Source: Ruminococcus sp. (GTDB taxonomy: Bacteria > Bacillota > Clostridia > Lachnospirales > Lachnospiraceae). From it: DNA of 64,000 nucleotides. This document shows, in pieces, positions 44,988 to 54,114 of this stretch; the first letter of the stretch is position 1; each line of letters opens with the position of its first letter. Under the pieces are notes generated by a model. It was not told the origin of the DNA. It did no database searches and saw nothing but the letters and a program-made list of their open reading frames with translations. The stretch covers positions 118,167 to 182,166 of the forward strand of contig JAMPIB010000002.1 of the NCBI GenBank assembly GCA_023663085.1, read 5' to 3'. The position numbers were made by a program, and so were the translations under genes.

Positions 44988-45581
44988 TTACCTTTTTTTC
45001 ATTCTCCTGCCCAGATACCGGTTCACCTGCTTACGATACACAAGATATTCATCGCCAAAAGCCGTCAGCAGAAAATCCTCTTCCACGTTCACAATCTGCA
45101 AATGGAGCATAAAGATGGCAAATACCGTCACCACCAAGAGGAACCAATTAAAGAACATCAGTAAAATGCCGATATAAACCAGATCAAATCCAAGAAATGC
45201 CGGATTGCGGCTGATCTGATAGATCCCTGCTGTGACAAGTTCTGTCTTATCCGTTTCTGCCACGCCTGCCCGCCAACTGTCCCGCATCGTCATGACCGAA
45301 GTAATAAAAACACCGACGCCCGCAATGCCTATACATATACCCATGTATCTTATTACATCCGGTAAAAGAGCCATATTTAACGCAATACTGACAACTTCCA
45401 CTATCGGTACAAAAAACGTAACCGCTTTCAGCGTCATTTCAATTCCCTTCACAAACCCTGTTTTCCCTTTTCCCATCTGATTCGTCTGTATTCCTTTTTT
45501 CTTCTGACTTATCATCTTGATAAAATAACAACCGTAAAAAACTGCCAGAATGATAAGTCCTGCTATCTGAAATAACATCAT
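44988..45581 (-). CDS. Isoprenylcysteine carboxyl methyltransferase-like membrane protein
   Basis: ICMT/PEMT-type integral membrane methyltransferase of 197 residues with about five membrane segments. The C-terminal signature is YQISRNPAFLGFDLVYIGIL and HLQIVNVEEDFLLTAFGDEY. Bacterial members methylate small molecules or lipids; substrates are mostly unknown. AAGGAG precedes two adjacent ATG codons. An inverted repeat at 45618-45646 may regulate it. Confidence 0.88.
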   Translation of the reverse strand: MMLFQIAGLIILAVFYGCYFIKMISQKKKGIQTNQMGKGKTGFVKGIEMTLKAVTFFVPIVEVVSIALNMALLPDVIRYMGICIGIAGVGVFITSVMTMRDSWRAGVAETDKTELVTAGIYQISRNPAFLGFDLVYIGILLMFFNWFLLVVTVFAIFMLHLQIVNVEEDFLLTAFGDEYLVYRKQVNRYLGRRMKKR

Positions 45582-45617
45582 ATGTCTCCTTTTTCATTAA
45601 CTATATTTTGATACTTT

Positions 45618-45646
45618 CAATAAGAATTACGTAGTGATTCTTATTG
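45618..45646. promoter_or_regulatory. Perfect 10-bp inverted repeat, candidate operator
   Basis: CAATAAGAAT and ATTCTTATTG are separated by nine bases, upstream of the ICMT-like gene and in the divergent region with the XRE gene. The XRE protein at 45800-46387 is an obvious candidate to bind it. Confidence 0.5.
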
Positions 45647-45799
45647 TATCATATTACAGACTATTCCGCTATGTAAAATCCCTTTTGCATGTCCTTTTGC
45701 CATGATGTAAAATACATTTGACAGACATTTTCACCAGCCCGGCGTAATATGAAAACAGGTCAGGAGAAGATGTGTCCATAAAGAAAGGAGGGTGGTTCT

Positions 45800-46387
45800 T
45801 TGGAACTAAGTAAGCAGATAAAGAAATACCGTACAGACAAAAATCTGTCGCAGGAAGAACTTGCTGAAAAAGTCTATGTTACAAGACAGACCATATCAAA
45901 CTGGGAAAATGATAAAAGCTATCCCGACGTCCACAGCCTGCTTTTGCTGAGTTCCCTATTTAACATATCTCTTGATCAATTAATAAAAGGAGATATTGAA
46001 ACGATGAAAGAAGAAATAAACAAAGACGAGATCAGAAAATTTAACCAAGAGAGCACAATTTTTACCTTTTTGCTCATACTTATCCTCTTATCCGTCATTC
46101 CACTGATACATTTTCTGGGCGGCTGCGGAATCGCTGTTTTAGTCGTGATCTATGCCGCGGCGCTGTATTTCAGTATAAGAGTGGAAAAATATAAAAAGAA
46201 ATATGATATCCAGACTTATAAGGAAATCCTTGCTTTTAAAGAAGGGAAAAAGCTGGACGAGATCGAAAAAGCTAAAGAAGAAGGCAAACGACCCTATCAA
46301 AAAGTGCTGCTGGCCCTCGCTTCTGCGGTCATTGCCATGATTGTCAGTATGCTGTTCGCCAGTGTGTTGAGGGCGGTGGGGGTTTAG
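45800..46387 (+). CDS. XRE regulator with membrane segments
   Basis: HTH domain at residues 1-65 (QEELAEKVYVTRQTISNWEN), two hydrophobic stretches around residues 90-125 (FTFLLILILLSVIPLIHFLG and IAVLVVIYAAALYFSI), a charged linker and a final membrane segment (LALASAVIAMIVSMLFASVL). The start is TTG behind AAAGGAGG. It is divergent from the ICMT-like gene and probably controls it or itself. Confidence 0.88.
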   Translation: MELSKQIKKYRTDKNLSQEELAEKVYVTRQTISNWENDKSYPDVHSLLLLSSLFNISLDQLIKGDIETMKEEINKDEIRKFNQESTIFTFLLILILLSVIPLIHFLGGCGIAVLVVIYAAALYFSIRVEKYKKKYDIQTYKEILAFKEGKKLDEIEKAKEEGKRPYQKVLLALASAVIAMIVSMLFASVLRAVGV

Positions 46388-46398
46388 AAATGGATTTT

Positions 46399-46439
46399 CC
46401 CCGGTGAATCATGATATTTTATATTATGATTCACCGGGG
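46399..46439. terminator. Long hairpin between convergent genes
   Basis: CCCCGGTGAATCATGATA pairs almost perfectly with its complement (18-bp stem, one G-T pair). There is no long T-run on either strand, so termination is likely but not certain. Confidence 0.55.
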
Positions 46440-46463
46440 CATGTGATTGTCAATATCAGTGCT

Positions 46464-46871
46464 TCAATCTTTAATGCACTCCTTTATTTTAGCAATCACC
46501 CCTATATCCGCCGGCAGCCACGCCACGGAATCCAGTTCGGCTTTTGTCAGCCATTTGGCCGCCTCATGCTCTTTAAGCACTAAATCCCCGGAGACTACCT
46601 CACACCAGAAACAATCCATGGAAAGATGAAATGCAGGATAATCATATTCTACTGTCTCGATCAGTTCTCCTATGGCTATCTCCGTATCCAGTTCTTCCAT
46701 GATCTCACGTTTTAATGCCTGTCTGGGGGTTTCGTCTTTTTCTATCTTTCCTCCCGGAAATTCCCAACCATCCTTAAACTCCCCATATCCTCTCTGCGTT
46801 GCAAATATGACTTCTTTTCCATTTTTATTAACTGCTTTTATGACCGCGGCTACTACTCTGACTGTTTTCAT
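46464..46871 (-). CDS. NUDIX hydrolase, MutT-like
   Basis: 135 residues. The Nudix box is GGKIEKDETPRQALKREIME followed by ELDTEI, matching GX5EX7REUXEEXGU with D for G at the second-last position. It is like (deoxy)nucleoside triphosphate pyrophosphohydrolases of the CtfA/MutT type that remove oxidised nucleotides. It lies 54 bases after mcrC and may be transcribed with it, although its base composition is less AT-rich. Confidence 0.9.
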   Translation of the reverse strand: MKTVRVVAAVIKAVNKNGKEVIFATQRGYGEFKDGWEFPGGKIEKDETPRQALKREIMEELDTEIAIGELIETVEYDYPAFHLSMDCFWCEVVSGDLVLKEHEAAKWLTKAELDSVAWLPADIGVIAKIKECIKD

Positions 46872-46925
46872 GCTTTTTACACTTCGTTACCTTTATACAC
46901 ACTATAATAATTCAACCAAATCACC

Positions 46926-48269
46926 TCAATGCAGTACTTTCATTAATTCACCACTATCATTTCCATTACCCAATAACAGTTCATAATATCGTAAAAGATG
47001 AGGTGCCAGTGGAAGATAATTATCTCCTGACGAAATCATTTCCTTAACTTCCGTCTTCTTGCCTGGAAGAATAAATCCACACCTGTCTGCCCCTGTCAAA
47101 AGAACATACGCAAGTAATTGATGACTATCTGACCTGTCTGGTCTTCCACTCATCTTATACTTGACATCTATAACAGCTACGGCCCTTTCATTTTCATAAA
47201 TAACAATATCAGGAATACAAAACGGCATTAAATGAATACCCTTTTCTACATCACCAGCGCATACTATATCTCTTTGCAGATAATATTTTCTCGAATACCT
47301 CTCAACTCTGTATTTACTGTCTTTTAATGCCTTCTTCAGTTCAGTTCTTGCATAATATTCAAACAATGTTTCCATATTAATAGTATACGGAACTGTATAA
47401 ATAAATCGTTTTTCATCTCCCTTTGATTGTTCAGTATGACTCTGAAAATTCAAAGATAATATAGCTCGTGCCTGTTGAATCACAGGTTTGTAATATGAAT
47501 ATAATCCTCCAACATTTGATGTATTAAAATCCGTATTGCTAATTTTAACAGTTTTCACACGTCTCATGCTGTTTAAACAATAATTTATCTTACCACTGGC
47601 AGATGCTTCTTCTTTGAATTTCTCCTTCAATATCATCTTGCATTTTACCAGCGCCGCTTTAACTATCCTGTTCTCGATAATATCATCAGTAAAATCTACA
47701 TAACGGCAATAAAATTTGTCACTACGTCCTCTTGTTGTATTATGCTTGATGTTTTTATTGACATCAACTTTTCCGCGCAATTTGGCAGTAAAATTCTCCT
47801 CGTGATAAATAAGCGATTTCTTTAGCCCCTTTTTACACAACGCATAACAGGAATTTACATAGCTTAATGCAAACAGTATTTCTGCATCAGAATCAACATT
47901 TTGCGGCAGACGGATTAAAGGCTGATCATAAAAAATATGGAAAAGAAATCTCTTATCAGCCGCCAATTCGTTCACATATATTTCATATTCATCATCTAAC
48001 ATTACCGTTTCAAGCATATGCCACGGATCTAATCCGTAATTAGATGTAATAACAAGTATATGCTCTTTCCCATTATCCTGTATTGACATACCATTGCGAT
48101 CATACAATCGACCTATACCAACCTGACCACTTGTCCAAAGATTATTATTATATCTGTGTATTCCAAAATTTATCTCCGGTCTAAGAAGATCAATTCTTCC
48201 CCAGAAACCTTCTTTTTCATCAATTTTCGACCAATCATGAATATGATGAGTTATAATCTCTTTTGCCAT
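46926..48269 (-). CDS. McrC-like restriction nuclease subunit
   Basis: The 447-residue protein has the McrC layout: an N-terminal finger/beta domain, then a PD-(D/E)XK nuclease domain with MPFCIPDIVIYENERAVAVI and DVKYKMSGRPDRSDSHQLLA. The catalytic residues are the Asp in PDIV and D-x-K in IDVKYK. McrC binds McrB hexamers, stimulates GTP hydrolysis and cuts DNA. The ATG lies 17 bases after the McrB stop with GGAAG upstream. The gene is AT-rich, like the rest of this operon. Confidence 0.93.
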   Translation of the reverse strand: MAKEIITHHIHDWSKIDEKEGFWGRIDLLRPEINFGIHRYNNNLWTSGQVGIGRLYDRNGMSIQDNGKEHILVITSNYGLDPWHMLETVMLDDEYEIYVNELAADKRFLFHIFYDQPLIRLPQNVDSDAEILFALSYVNSCYALCKKGLKKSLIYHEENFTAKLRGKVDVNKNIKHNTTRGRSDKFYCRYVDFTDDIIENRIVKAALVKCKMILKEKFKEEASASGKINYCLNSMRRVKTVKISNTDFNTSNVGGLYSYYKPVIQQARAILSLNFQSHTEQSKGDEKRFIYTVPYTINMETLFEYYARTELKKALKDSKYRVERYSRKYYLQRDIVCAGDVEKGIHLMPFCIPDIVIYENERAVAVIDVKYKMSGRPDRSDSHQLLAYVLLTGADRCGFILPGKKTEVKEMISSGDNYLPLAPHLLRYYELLLGNGNDSGELMKVLH

Positions 48270-48286
48270 TCTTTATCTTCCATTTC

Positions 48287-51235
48287 TTAATATTTAAATT
48301 CTTTACAGAGATCGTCAATAAATTTTCCTATGTACTCATTGTCTATTATCACATTCAACTTGGTAAGGTTACCAAATTCTTTAATATAAAGCATGACATT
48401 CTCACTTAAAAGTGCAACCTGCTCATCTTCACTACCAGCCGAATGTATTTCTGAAGGCAAATGTTCAAGTGACACTAAACTTTCCGTAACATCCAAAATG
48501 CCATCTTTGACATATTCCCTCAAAATAGGTACCACCTGAAAAATGAAGTGCTCTATTATTGCATCCTCATATCCCCTTTTCCTATCACGAAGGAAATATG
48601 TGTGTCCAATTCGGACATCACTTTTCTGATATTCATTATTGAAGAATCGTTCATCATCAAAAATTCGCTGGACACCATCAAAAAGTAATAATTCAATGGA
48701 ATTTTCATCTGCATTACCAGAAATATTCTGGTAACATTTCAGAACAATTTGTCTATCTGCCGGACTATCAATAAAAATAAAACGCCTTCTTATTGCATAA
48801 TCAATAGCATCAATCGATTTATCTGCGGTATTCATTGTACCGAGAATAAACATATTTTTCCCAAGAACAATATCTTTCGTGATTTTTTCTGTCGCCTTCT
48901 CTTTTACCTCATATGGCGTTGAAACTTTACTGTTTCTATATTCTAATCCATAAATTAATTCCCCAAAAACAGTTGCCAAATTTGCGCGGTTTATTTCATC
49001 CACAATAAGATAAAACTTAGGCTGCGCGCCACTACCGGCATTATCGGCAGCTGCTTTTGAAAACTCCGCAATCTTTCCAAGTATACGGTTGACGCTTTCA
49101 TAACTTGGTGTTGTTTCTCCCGCAGGAATTTTAACTTCTATTCCTCTGATAAAATCTTCATATCCATACGACGGATGAAACTGAACAAGATCCCATCCTC
49201 CTGTCGTCAGTTTTGGAGATGTTCCAGGATTCTCATAGTCTTCATCAGTCAATTTAAAAGCATCCAAATCTTTAGATATATCCTCCTGGGATGCAAAATC
49301 CATTGATAATGATGGCGCATCTGCTTTTAACTGTTTCAACACAAATCTCTTGCTTTCAAATGTTTTTGACGTTCCAGGAGGGCCTTGAAAGATCATTTGC
49401 CTTACTCCAATATTTTCCATAATCTTCTGATAATCTTTTAAATCAACCATTTTTAGCACTCCTTTTATTTTGATTGTTTTTTTAGCTCCAGTTGTAACGT
49501 TAAACAAATCCTCATATTCATCGATCGATAATGCGTTTCCAGAAACCAATTCGTTGTATTTATCTTCATTGACTTCAATATCATCACCTACCCCATACCA
49601 TAACAATCGTAAATTTTTTACCTTCTTACCATAATATGCCAGTCTTTCCTTGTCTCCTCTGGGTGCTGTTGGTGAGCGTCTCTTCAAGACCTGCTTAACC
49701 ACATCGAGATATCTATGTTCCAACTCAATAAGTTGATATAACTCTAAATATTCCGGATCTGTCCCCATAACTAATCCAATATTCATTTTGTATAACTCCA
49801 AATATTTATTCAACAGTATATGAACAGCAGACATTATATTAACAGTGTTATGTTGTACGCTCAACTCTGGTGAGTCCGGATCAAACCCATGATTTCTAAA
49901 ACCGCTCAAAGGAATAAACTCTACATCTTGTCTACCATCATTGTAGGAAATCACATACTCTTCAGTATCATTCTGTGATGCGTAACGACCAGTGGCTGCA
50001 CTGTCCATTGTATAATACGCATGTGTGCCAGAGATTACTCCTCCCCTAACCGTTTCATACATAAATCTATTAGCTCTGCTTCTTTCAACAAGATACGCTG
50101 CTTTTTCTTTCGGAGTGTGTAAACTTTCAACATAAGCTATCTGCGTATTTTGAAGCAATGATCCCATAAGAACATCATAGGGAAACACGCCATTTAAAAT
50201 CAAAGCATCTAATATACACTCCATCATTCCTCTGAAATCAAGACATTGCGCAGGAACGATAGTGTTATGATAATAATCCCGTGAATCTGACAGGGAAAAA
50301 GATGTTATAAATCTATTCTGTCTTACAAGTTTCTTTCTAATTGCCAAAATGGGGCATATACCTTCAATACCCACATTGAGACTTAAGTTTACCTGTTCAA
50401 TAAATGAATCTGGGGCACTCTTCAATAACCCCATCGAATACAAATCTTTTAAATATGGGCCAACCTGATATTTAATTTTCTGTCGAATATTATCCAAAAT
50501 AAAATGAACATTTCCATTACGGGCAACAATATACATTCCATGCCCCGGTATATACTGTCCTGCATCAATTCCCGGCTCAACCTGGAAATAACTGATAACA
50601 TAATCTTCTACTCTATTGTAGATATCCATAACTAAATTCATAGCCGGATTACTAATATACCCTTGATAATAGCAACGAACAACTTCTCTGGATGCTTTTA
50701 ACTCTTTTAAATAAGTCATTCTTCTTCGCATTGCGAGATCAAGCCCATTCTGTATATCAAGTGTATTTTCAGTGAATATTAATACTACATTGTCTGGTAT
50801 ATTTATTCTGTTTCCATCAGGCAATTCAATATTCTGATTACGATATTCCATTGCATAAAGCAGATTTCCAAGAAGTCTACTGGCATCTGCCCTATTAATA
50901 TCGTCTAAGATCACACAATATTTGTCGCGCTTTCCACATGCTCTATTACATATCTTCATAACTCGCTTTTCTGTAAACGAGATATTTATACTACTATCCA
51001 CTTTTATTTCAAGTCCATAAACTATATCGTCAAATTCCATTGACGGATGTACCTGAATAAATTCGCACAGATCACTATCATTAACAAATTTTTCTATATC
51101 CTCTGCATCGTCGGCCGGATTTTGATCAAAAGCTTCTTTTTCGGTCATATTTTTTTTACACATATAATATGCGACAGCTCGTGCGAAAAATGTTTTTCCC
51201 GTTCCCGGGCATCCGCGAATCAATATATTCGACAT
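48287..51235 (-). CDS. McrB-like protein with two AAA+ modules
   Basis: 982 residues. AAA1 starts at the very N-terminus (Walker A GCPGTGKT at 8-15, Walker B VILDDINRAD near 108). Its McrB signature is altered to FTENTLDIQNG, although the N and D are retained. A middle region of about 400 residues has no recognised motif. AAA2 begins near 600 with Walker A GPPGTSKT (about 615), Walker B LIVDEINRANLATVFGEL and a canonical signature GTMNTADKSIDAIDYAIRRRF split around residue 798. The usual N-terminal DNA-recognition domain of McrB is missing, so the middle region may recognise DNA. It should form the translocating motor with McrC. GGAGG precedes the ATG. Confidence 0.9.
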   Translation of the reverse strand: MSNILIRGCPGTGKTFFARAVAYYMCKKNMTEKEAFDQNPADDAEDIEKFVNDSDLCEFIQVHPSMEFDDIVYGLEIKVDSSINISFTEKRVMKICNRACGKRDKYCVILDDINRADASRLLGNLLYAMEYRNQNIELPDGNRINIPDNVVLIFTENTLDIQNGLDLAMRRRMTYLKELKASREVVRCYYQGYISNPAMNLVMDIYNRVEDYVISYFQVEPGIDAGQYIPGHGMYIVARNGNVHFILDNIRQKIKYQVGPYLKDLYSMGLLKSAPDSFIEQVNLSLNVGIEGICPILAIRKKLVRQNRFITSFSLSDSRDYYHNTIVPAQCLDFRGMMECILDALILNGVFPYDVLMGSLLQNTQIAYVESLHTPKEKAAYLVERSRANRFMYETVRGGVISGTHAYYTMDSAATGRYASQNDTEEYVISYNDGRQDVEFIPLSGFRNHGFDPDSPELSVQHNTVNIMSAVHILLNKYLELYKMNIGLVMGTDPEYLELYQLIELEHRYLDVVKQVLKRRSPTAPRGDKERLAYYGKKVKNLRLLWYGVGDDIEVNEDKYNELVSGNALSIDEYEDLFNVTTGAKKTIKIKGVLKMVDLKDYQKIMENIGVRQMIFQGPPGTSKTFESKRFVLKQLKADAPSLSMDFASQEDISKDLDAFKLTDEDYENPGTSPKLTTGGWDLVQFHPSYGYEDFIRGIEVKIPAGETTPSYESVNRILGKIAEFSKAAADNAGSGAQPKFYLIVDEINRANLATVFGELIYGLEYRNSKVSTPYEVKEKATEKITKDIVLGKNMFILGTMNTADKSIDAIDYAIRRRFIFIDSPADRQIVLKCYQNISGNADENSIELLLFDGVQRIFDDERFFNNEYQKSDVRIGHTYFLRDRKRGYEDAIIEHFIFQVVPILREYVKDGILDVTESLVSLEHLPSEIHSAGSEDEQVALLSENVMLYIKEFGNLTKLNVIIDNEYIGKFIDDLCKEFKY

Positions 51236-51247
51236 AAGACCTCCACA

Positions 51248-52348
51248 TTATTCTCCTCGTTCAAGTATTATTTGAATAAGTCGCGCAAGAAAATAGGATA
51301 TCTTTGGCGGTACAGCATTCCCTATCTGCCTGCTAATCTCTCTTCTTGCGCCATAAAAAACAAAGTCATCTGGAAAACTCTGTATTCGTGCCGCTTCTCT
51401 CGGACTCAACGTTCTATCTTCATCCGGATGTATAAAACGCCCTCCGGCAGGCGTATCAAATCTTGTTGTAATTGTTGCCGCCGGTTCATCCCAGATCAAT
51501 CGTCCATAAGATCCGCTATGAACCGAGTTTATTTCTTCATCTAAGTAAATATAATTCTGACCATTATCTATTTTTCTCATTCTCTCTACAGCTTTTGCAG
51601 AATGGCGCGACTGCATATGATTTAACAGCTTCTCTTTGTCACATGCAAGGTATCTCTGGTATTGATTCTGTGGCACAGGATTTTCAATTATTCCACTTTC
51701 AGTAACTGGTGGAAGATTGCCGATCGCATCTCTAACTGTAGTCTTCGTAAAATAGTCCGGATATTCCTCCATTATTAAATGACGGGTTTCTTCCCAAACA
51801 TCTTCAAAATTTAAATTTGCAACCGTTGTCCCAATAATTATTAACCGTTCTCGTTTTTGCGGAATGCCAAAGTCAACAGCTTTTATAACCTTGTAAAATA
51901 CGTTATACGGACAGCCATCGTTCATTTCGGCATCAGAAAAGATGCTGAGAATTTCTTTAAATATTTTCCCTTTTTGCATATTCTGCATTCCCTTAACATT
52001 TTCCATAATAAATATCTTGGGCTTCACAGTTTTAACAACATTGAAATAGTGCATAAATAAATAATTCCTCGGATCATCAATAAAATCATGTCTTATCCGT
52101 GCACCCGCCATTGAAAAACCCTGGCATGGAGGCCCTCCTATAATTATCTCTGCATCACCCTGTTTAAAAACATCGGCCATATCAATGTTCTTAATATCAT
52201 CAACAAGAACATCTATTTCTGGATAATTTTTCTGATAAGTGTTTGCGATTACCGGGTCATATTCAACTGCCTTATCAATCAAAAAGCCAGCTTGGAGAAA
52301 TCCAAGTGATAACCCTCCACATCCAGCAAACAAGTCTATGACTTTCAT
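51248..52348 (-). CDS. C5-cytosine DNA methyltransferase
   Basis: All core motifs are present: I DLFAGCGGLSLGF, IV IGGPPCQGFSMAG with the catalytic Cys, VI FIMENVKGM, VIII QKRERLIIIG, IX/X SPREAARIQSFPDDF and RQIGNAVPP. The target-recognition region lies between residues 190 and 280. It starts two bases after the N6-adenine methylase stop and ends 12 bases before mcrB, so it belongs to one operon with them. It probably protects host DNA from the McrBC-like nuclease, as in BsuM/LlaJI-type systems. Confidence 0.95.
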   Translation of the reverse strand: MKVIDLFAGCGGLSLGFLQAGFLIDKAVEYDPVIANTYQKNYPEIDVLVDDIKNIDMADVFKQGDAEIIIGGPPCQGFSMAGARIRHDFIDDPRNYLFMHYFNVVKTVKPKIFIMENVKGMQNMQKGKIFKEILSIFSDAEMNDGCPYNVFYKVIKAVDFGIPQKRERLIIIGTTVANLNFEDVWEETRHLIMEEYPDYFTKTTVRDAIGNLPPVTESGIIENPVPQNQYQRYLACDKEKLLNHMQSRHSAKAVERMRKIDNGQNYIYLDEEINSVHSGSYGRLIWDEPAATITTRFDTPAGGRFIHPDEDRTLSPREAARIQSFPDDFVFYGARREISRQIGNAVPPKISYFLARLIQIILERGE

Positions 52349-52350
52349 GC

Positions 52351-53967
52351 TTACTCCGCCCCTCCGCTTGTTCTATACCTAAAAGCAAATCCCTTAATAT
52401 ATTCGCTTTCTTCTTCTGTTAATCCAAATAAAGCATTAATATATGTATCTATAGCATGGATTTCCTTTATACATTCTCTATGCTTATACTCATATTCGGT
52501 TTGCTTTGTTCCAACATAAACTTTTGTTTTTTCCAATCTATCTCTCAGATCATAAGCAAGCTTACTTGCACTTCGGTAATCACCATTAAATGGCGCCATG
52601 AATCCATTCAATTCCCTGCTTACATGCCAGCAATCCGATGTGCTGACCCAATACCACCAAAACAAAGAAGAGTTGATCAAACAATAACAGTAATCCGCAG
52701 CTTCTGCACTATTAAAGCTAAATATCTTATACTCTGGATCATCAACTCGCTCTCTATATGCTTTCATCCAAAAAGTCTCACGTCTATTTAAGTATACAGA
52801 TTCATTTCCATGCCTTGATTTATCATATACAGAATCAAATTTTCGTAAATCTGTTATCTTTTTAAATATTGCAACGTCAATATCCATTCCAAGTTTAGGA
52901 ATACCATTCTTTGAATAAAAAGTATTTCTTACGACTTGCGTCTTACGGAATAAATTTTCTCTTTCTTCTTTATACCAGTACTGGTAATTTCCAGTATATA
53001 CTGTCTTTCTGCACTTTTTTTTCTTTCCAATCAAAATACATAGTTTCTGATGAACAGAATCAAATAAACAATCCGGTCTATCTGCATAGCTAAGAATGTA
53101 TTGCTCCGTAACTATATTGAATAACTCATCACGTAAATCTGACATTCTGGGTGTCGAGATATACGAGAGGGGAACAATAAATCCTAAACTTCCACAAGAA
53201 GATAATTGATCGGCAGCATTTATCAACACATTGGCATATATATTTCCATAACGTTTATCAAGTTCCAATCCACTGTCAGAATCCTCAACATACGGAGGAT
53301 TCCCAACAATTATGTCATAGCACCTTTTTTTGGGTGCTGTCTGTATATAATCATATGTATAGAAATTTGCCTTCATCGCACTGGCCAAACCCCTGATTGA
53401 TGAGATACCTGTTTTTTTTAAAACGCAAATAAAAAGTCTCAATTTTGTTATCACTATTGACTCTTTATTTATATCATTTCCAAAAATCGTAGCTACTGTT
53501 TCGCGTACCATTTTCCCAGAAACTTTTTTATAGTGATGATTGAGCAGATCCAACTTTTTTTCTAATGCCACAAGCAGATATTCCCCTGCTCCACATGTTG
53601 GATCATAAACAGTTTTTTTGATTGCAAATGATCTATAGGGAATACATGTCAATTCTTCTTGTCCAATATTTTGTGAACGAAGTTTTCCATAGGCCGCTTT
53701 GATAGTGTTTGTAACAATAAAGCGTACAACATCATAAGGCGTATAATATACACCTTTACTCTTTCTTATAGACTCTTTTTCATTCAGTTTTGATAACATA
53801 TTTTGTGCTTTTATATATGAAATCGCAACATCCTTTTTCTTACAAAAAGCATACTTTGTTTTACCGACAATCGCAAGCAGTTCTTCAGAAACCAAACTCA
53901 ACTCGTTTTCATTGCAAATCGTTGCCACATAAGAATATACTATATCTAACGCGTCCTCCATGAACAT
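52351..53967 (-). CDS. N6-adenine DNA methyltransferase, Eco57I/TaqI-like
   Basis: Gamma-class N6-adenine methylase: motif X KSKGVYYTPYDVVRFIV, motif I YDPTCGAGEYLLVALE (about residue 125), and motif IV DIIVGNPPYVED (about 222). A TaqI-like target-recognition region follows (SSLFWWYWVSTSDCWHVSRE). There is no nuclease domain at the N-terminus, so it is not a Type IIG fusion. I prefer ATG at 53967 behind AGAGAGG; a TTG at 54015 is the alternative. First gene of the AT-rich operon with the cytosine methylase, McrB and McrC. Confidence 0.88.
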   Translation of the reverse strand: MFMEDALDIVYSYVATICNENELSLVSEELLAIVGKTKYAFCKKKDVAISYIKAQNMLSKLNEKESIRKSKGVYYTPYDVVRFIVTNTIKAAYGKLRSQNIGQEELTCIPYRSFAIKKTVYDPTCGAGEYLLVALEKKLDLLNHHYKKVSGKMVRETVATIFGNDINKESIVITKLRLFICVLKKTGISSIRGLASAMKANFYTYDYIQTAPKKRCYDIIVGNPPYVEDSDSGLELDKRYGNIYANVLINAADQLSSCGSLGFIVPLSYISTPRMSDLRDELFNIVTEQYILSYADRPDCLFDSVHQKLCILIGKKKKCRKTVYTGNYQYWYKEERENLFRKTQVVRNTFYSKNGIPKLGMDIDVAIFKKITDLRKFDSVYDKSRHGNESVYLNRRETFWMKAYRERVDDPEYKIFSFNSAEAADYCYCLINSSLFWWYWVSTSDCWHVSRELNGFMAPFNGDYRSASKLAYDLRDRLEKTKVYVGTKQTEYEYKHRECIKEIHAIDTYINALFGLTEEESEYIKGFAFRYRTSGGAE

Positions 53968-54068
53968 AACACTGTTTACCTCTCTATTATCTTTATAGAG
54001 CGCTTTTCCTGTCAATCTTCCTGAAATCTTTCTTCGCCCTAACTCTTTTAAAGATTAAAGTAACGACA

Positions 54069-54094
54069 CAGTTCATTCCATTTTTCCTGTGTCA
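54069..54094 (-). terminator. Weak hairpin between the HNH fusion gene and the methylase operon
   Basis: GACACAG and CTGTGTC form a short stem, followed by TTACTTTAATCTTT on the minus strand. It would separate the methyltransferase-HNH gene from the operon downstream, but is weak. Confidence 0.35.
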
Positions 54095-54114
54095 TTTATC
54101 TTTTTCCTTTTCTT

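Noticed and set aside
52351-53967. Type IIG restriction-modification fusion
   Set aside because: The N-terminal 80 residues before motif X are too short for, and lack, a PD-(D/E)XK nuclease domain.
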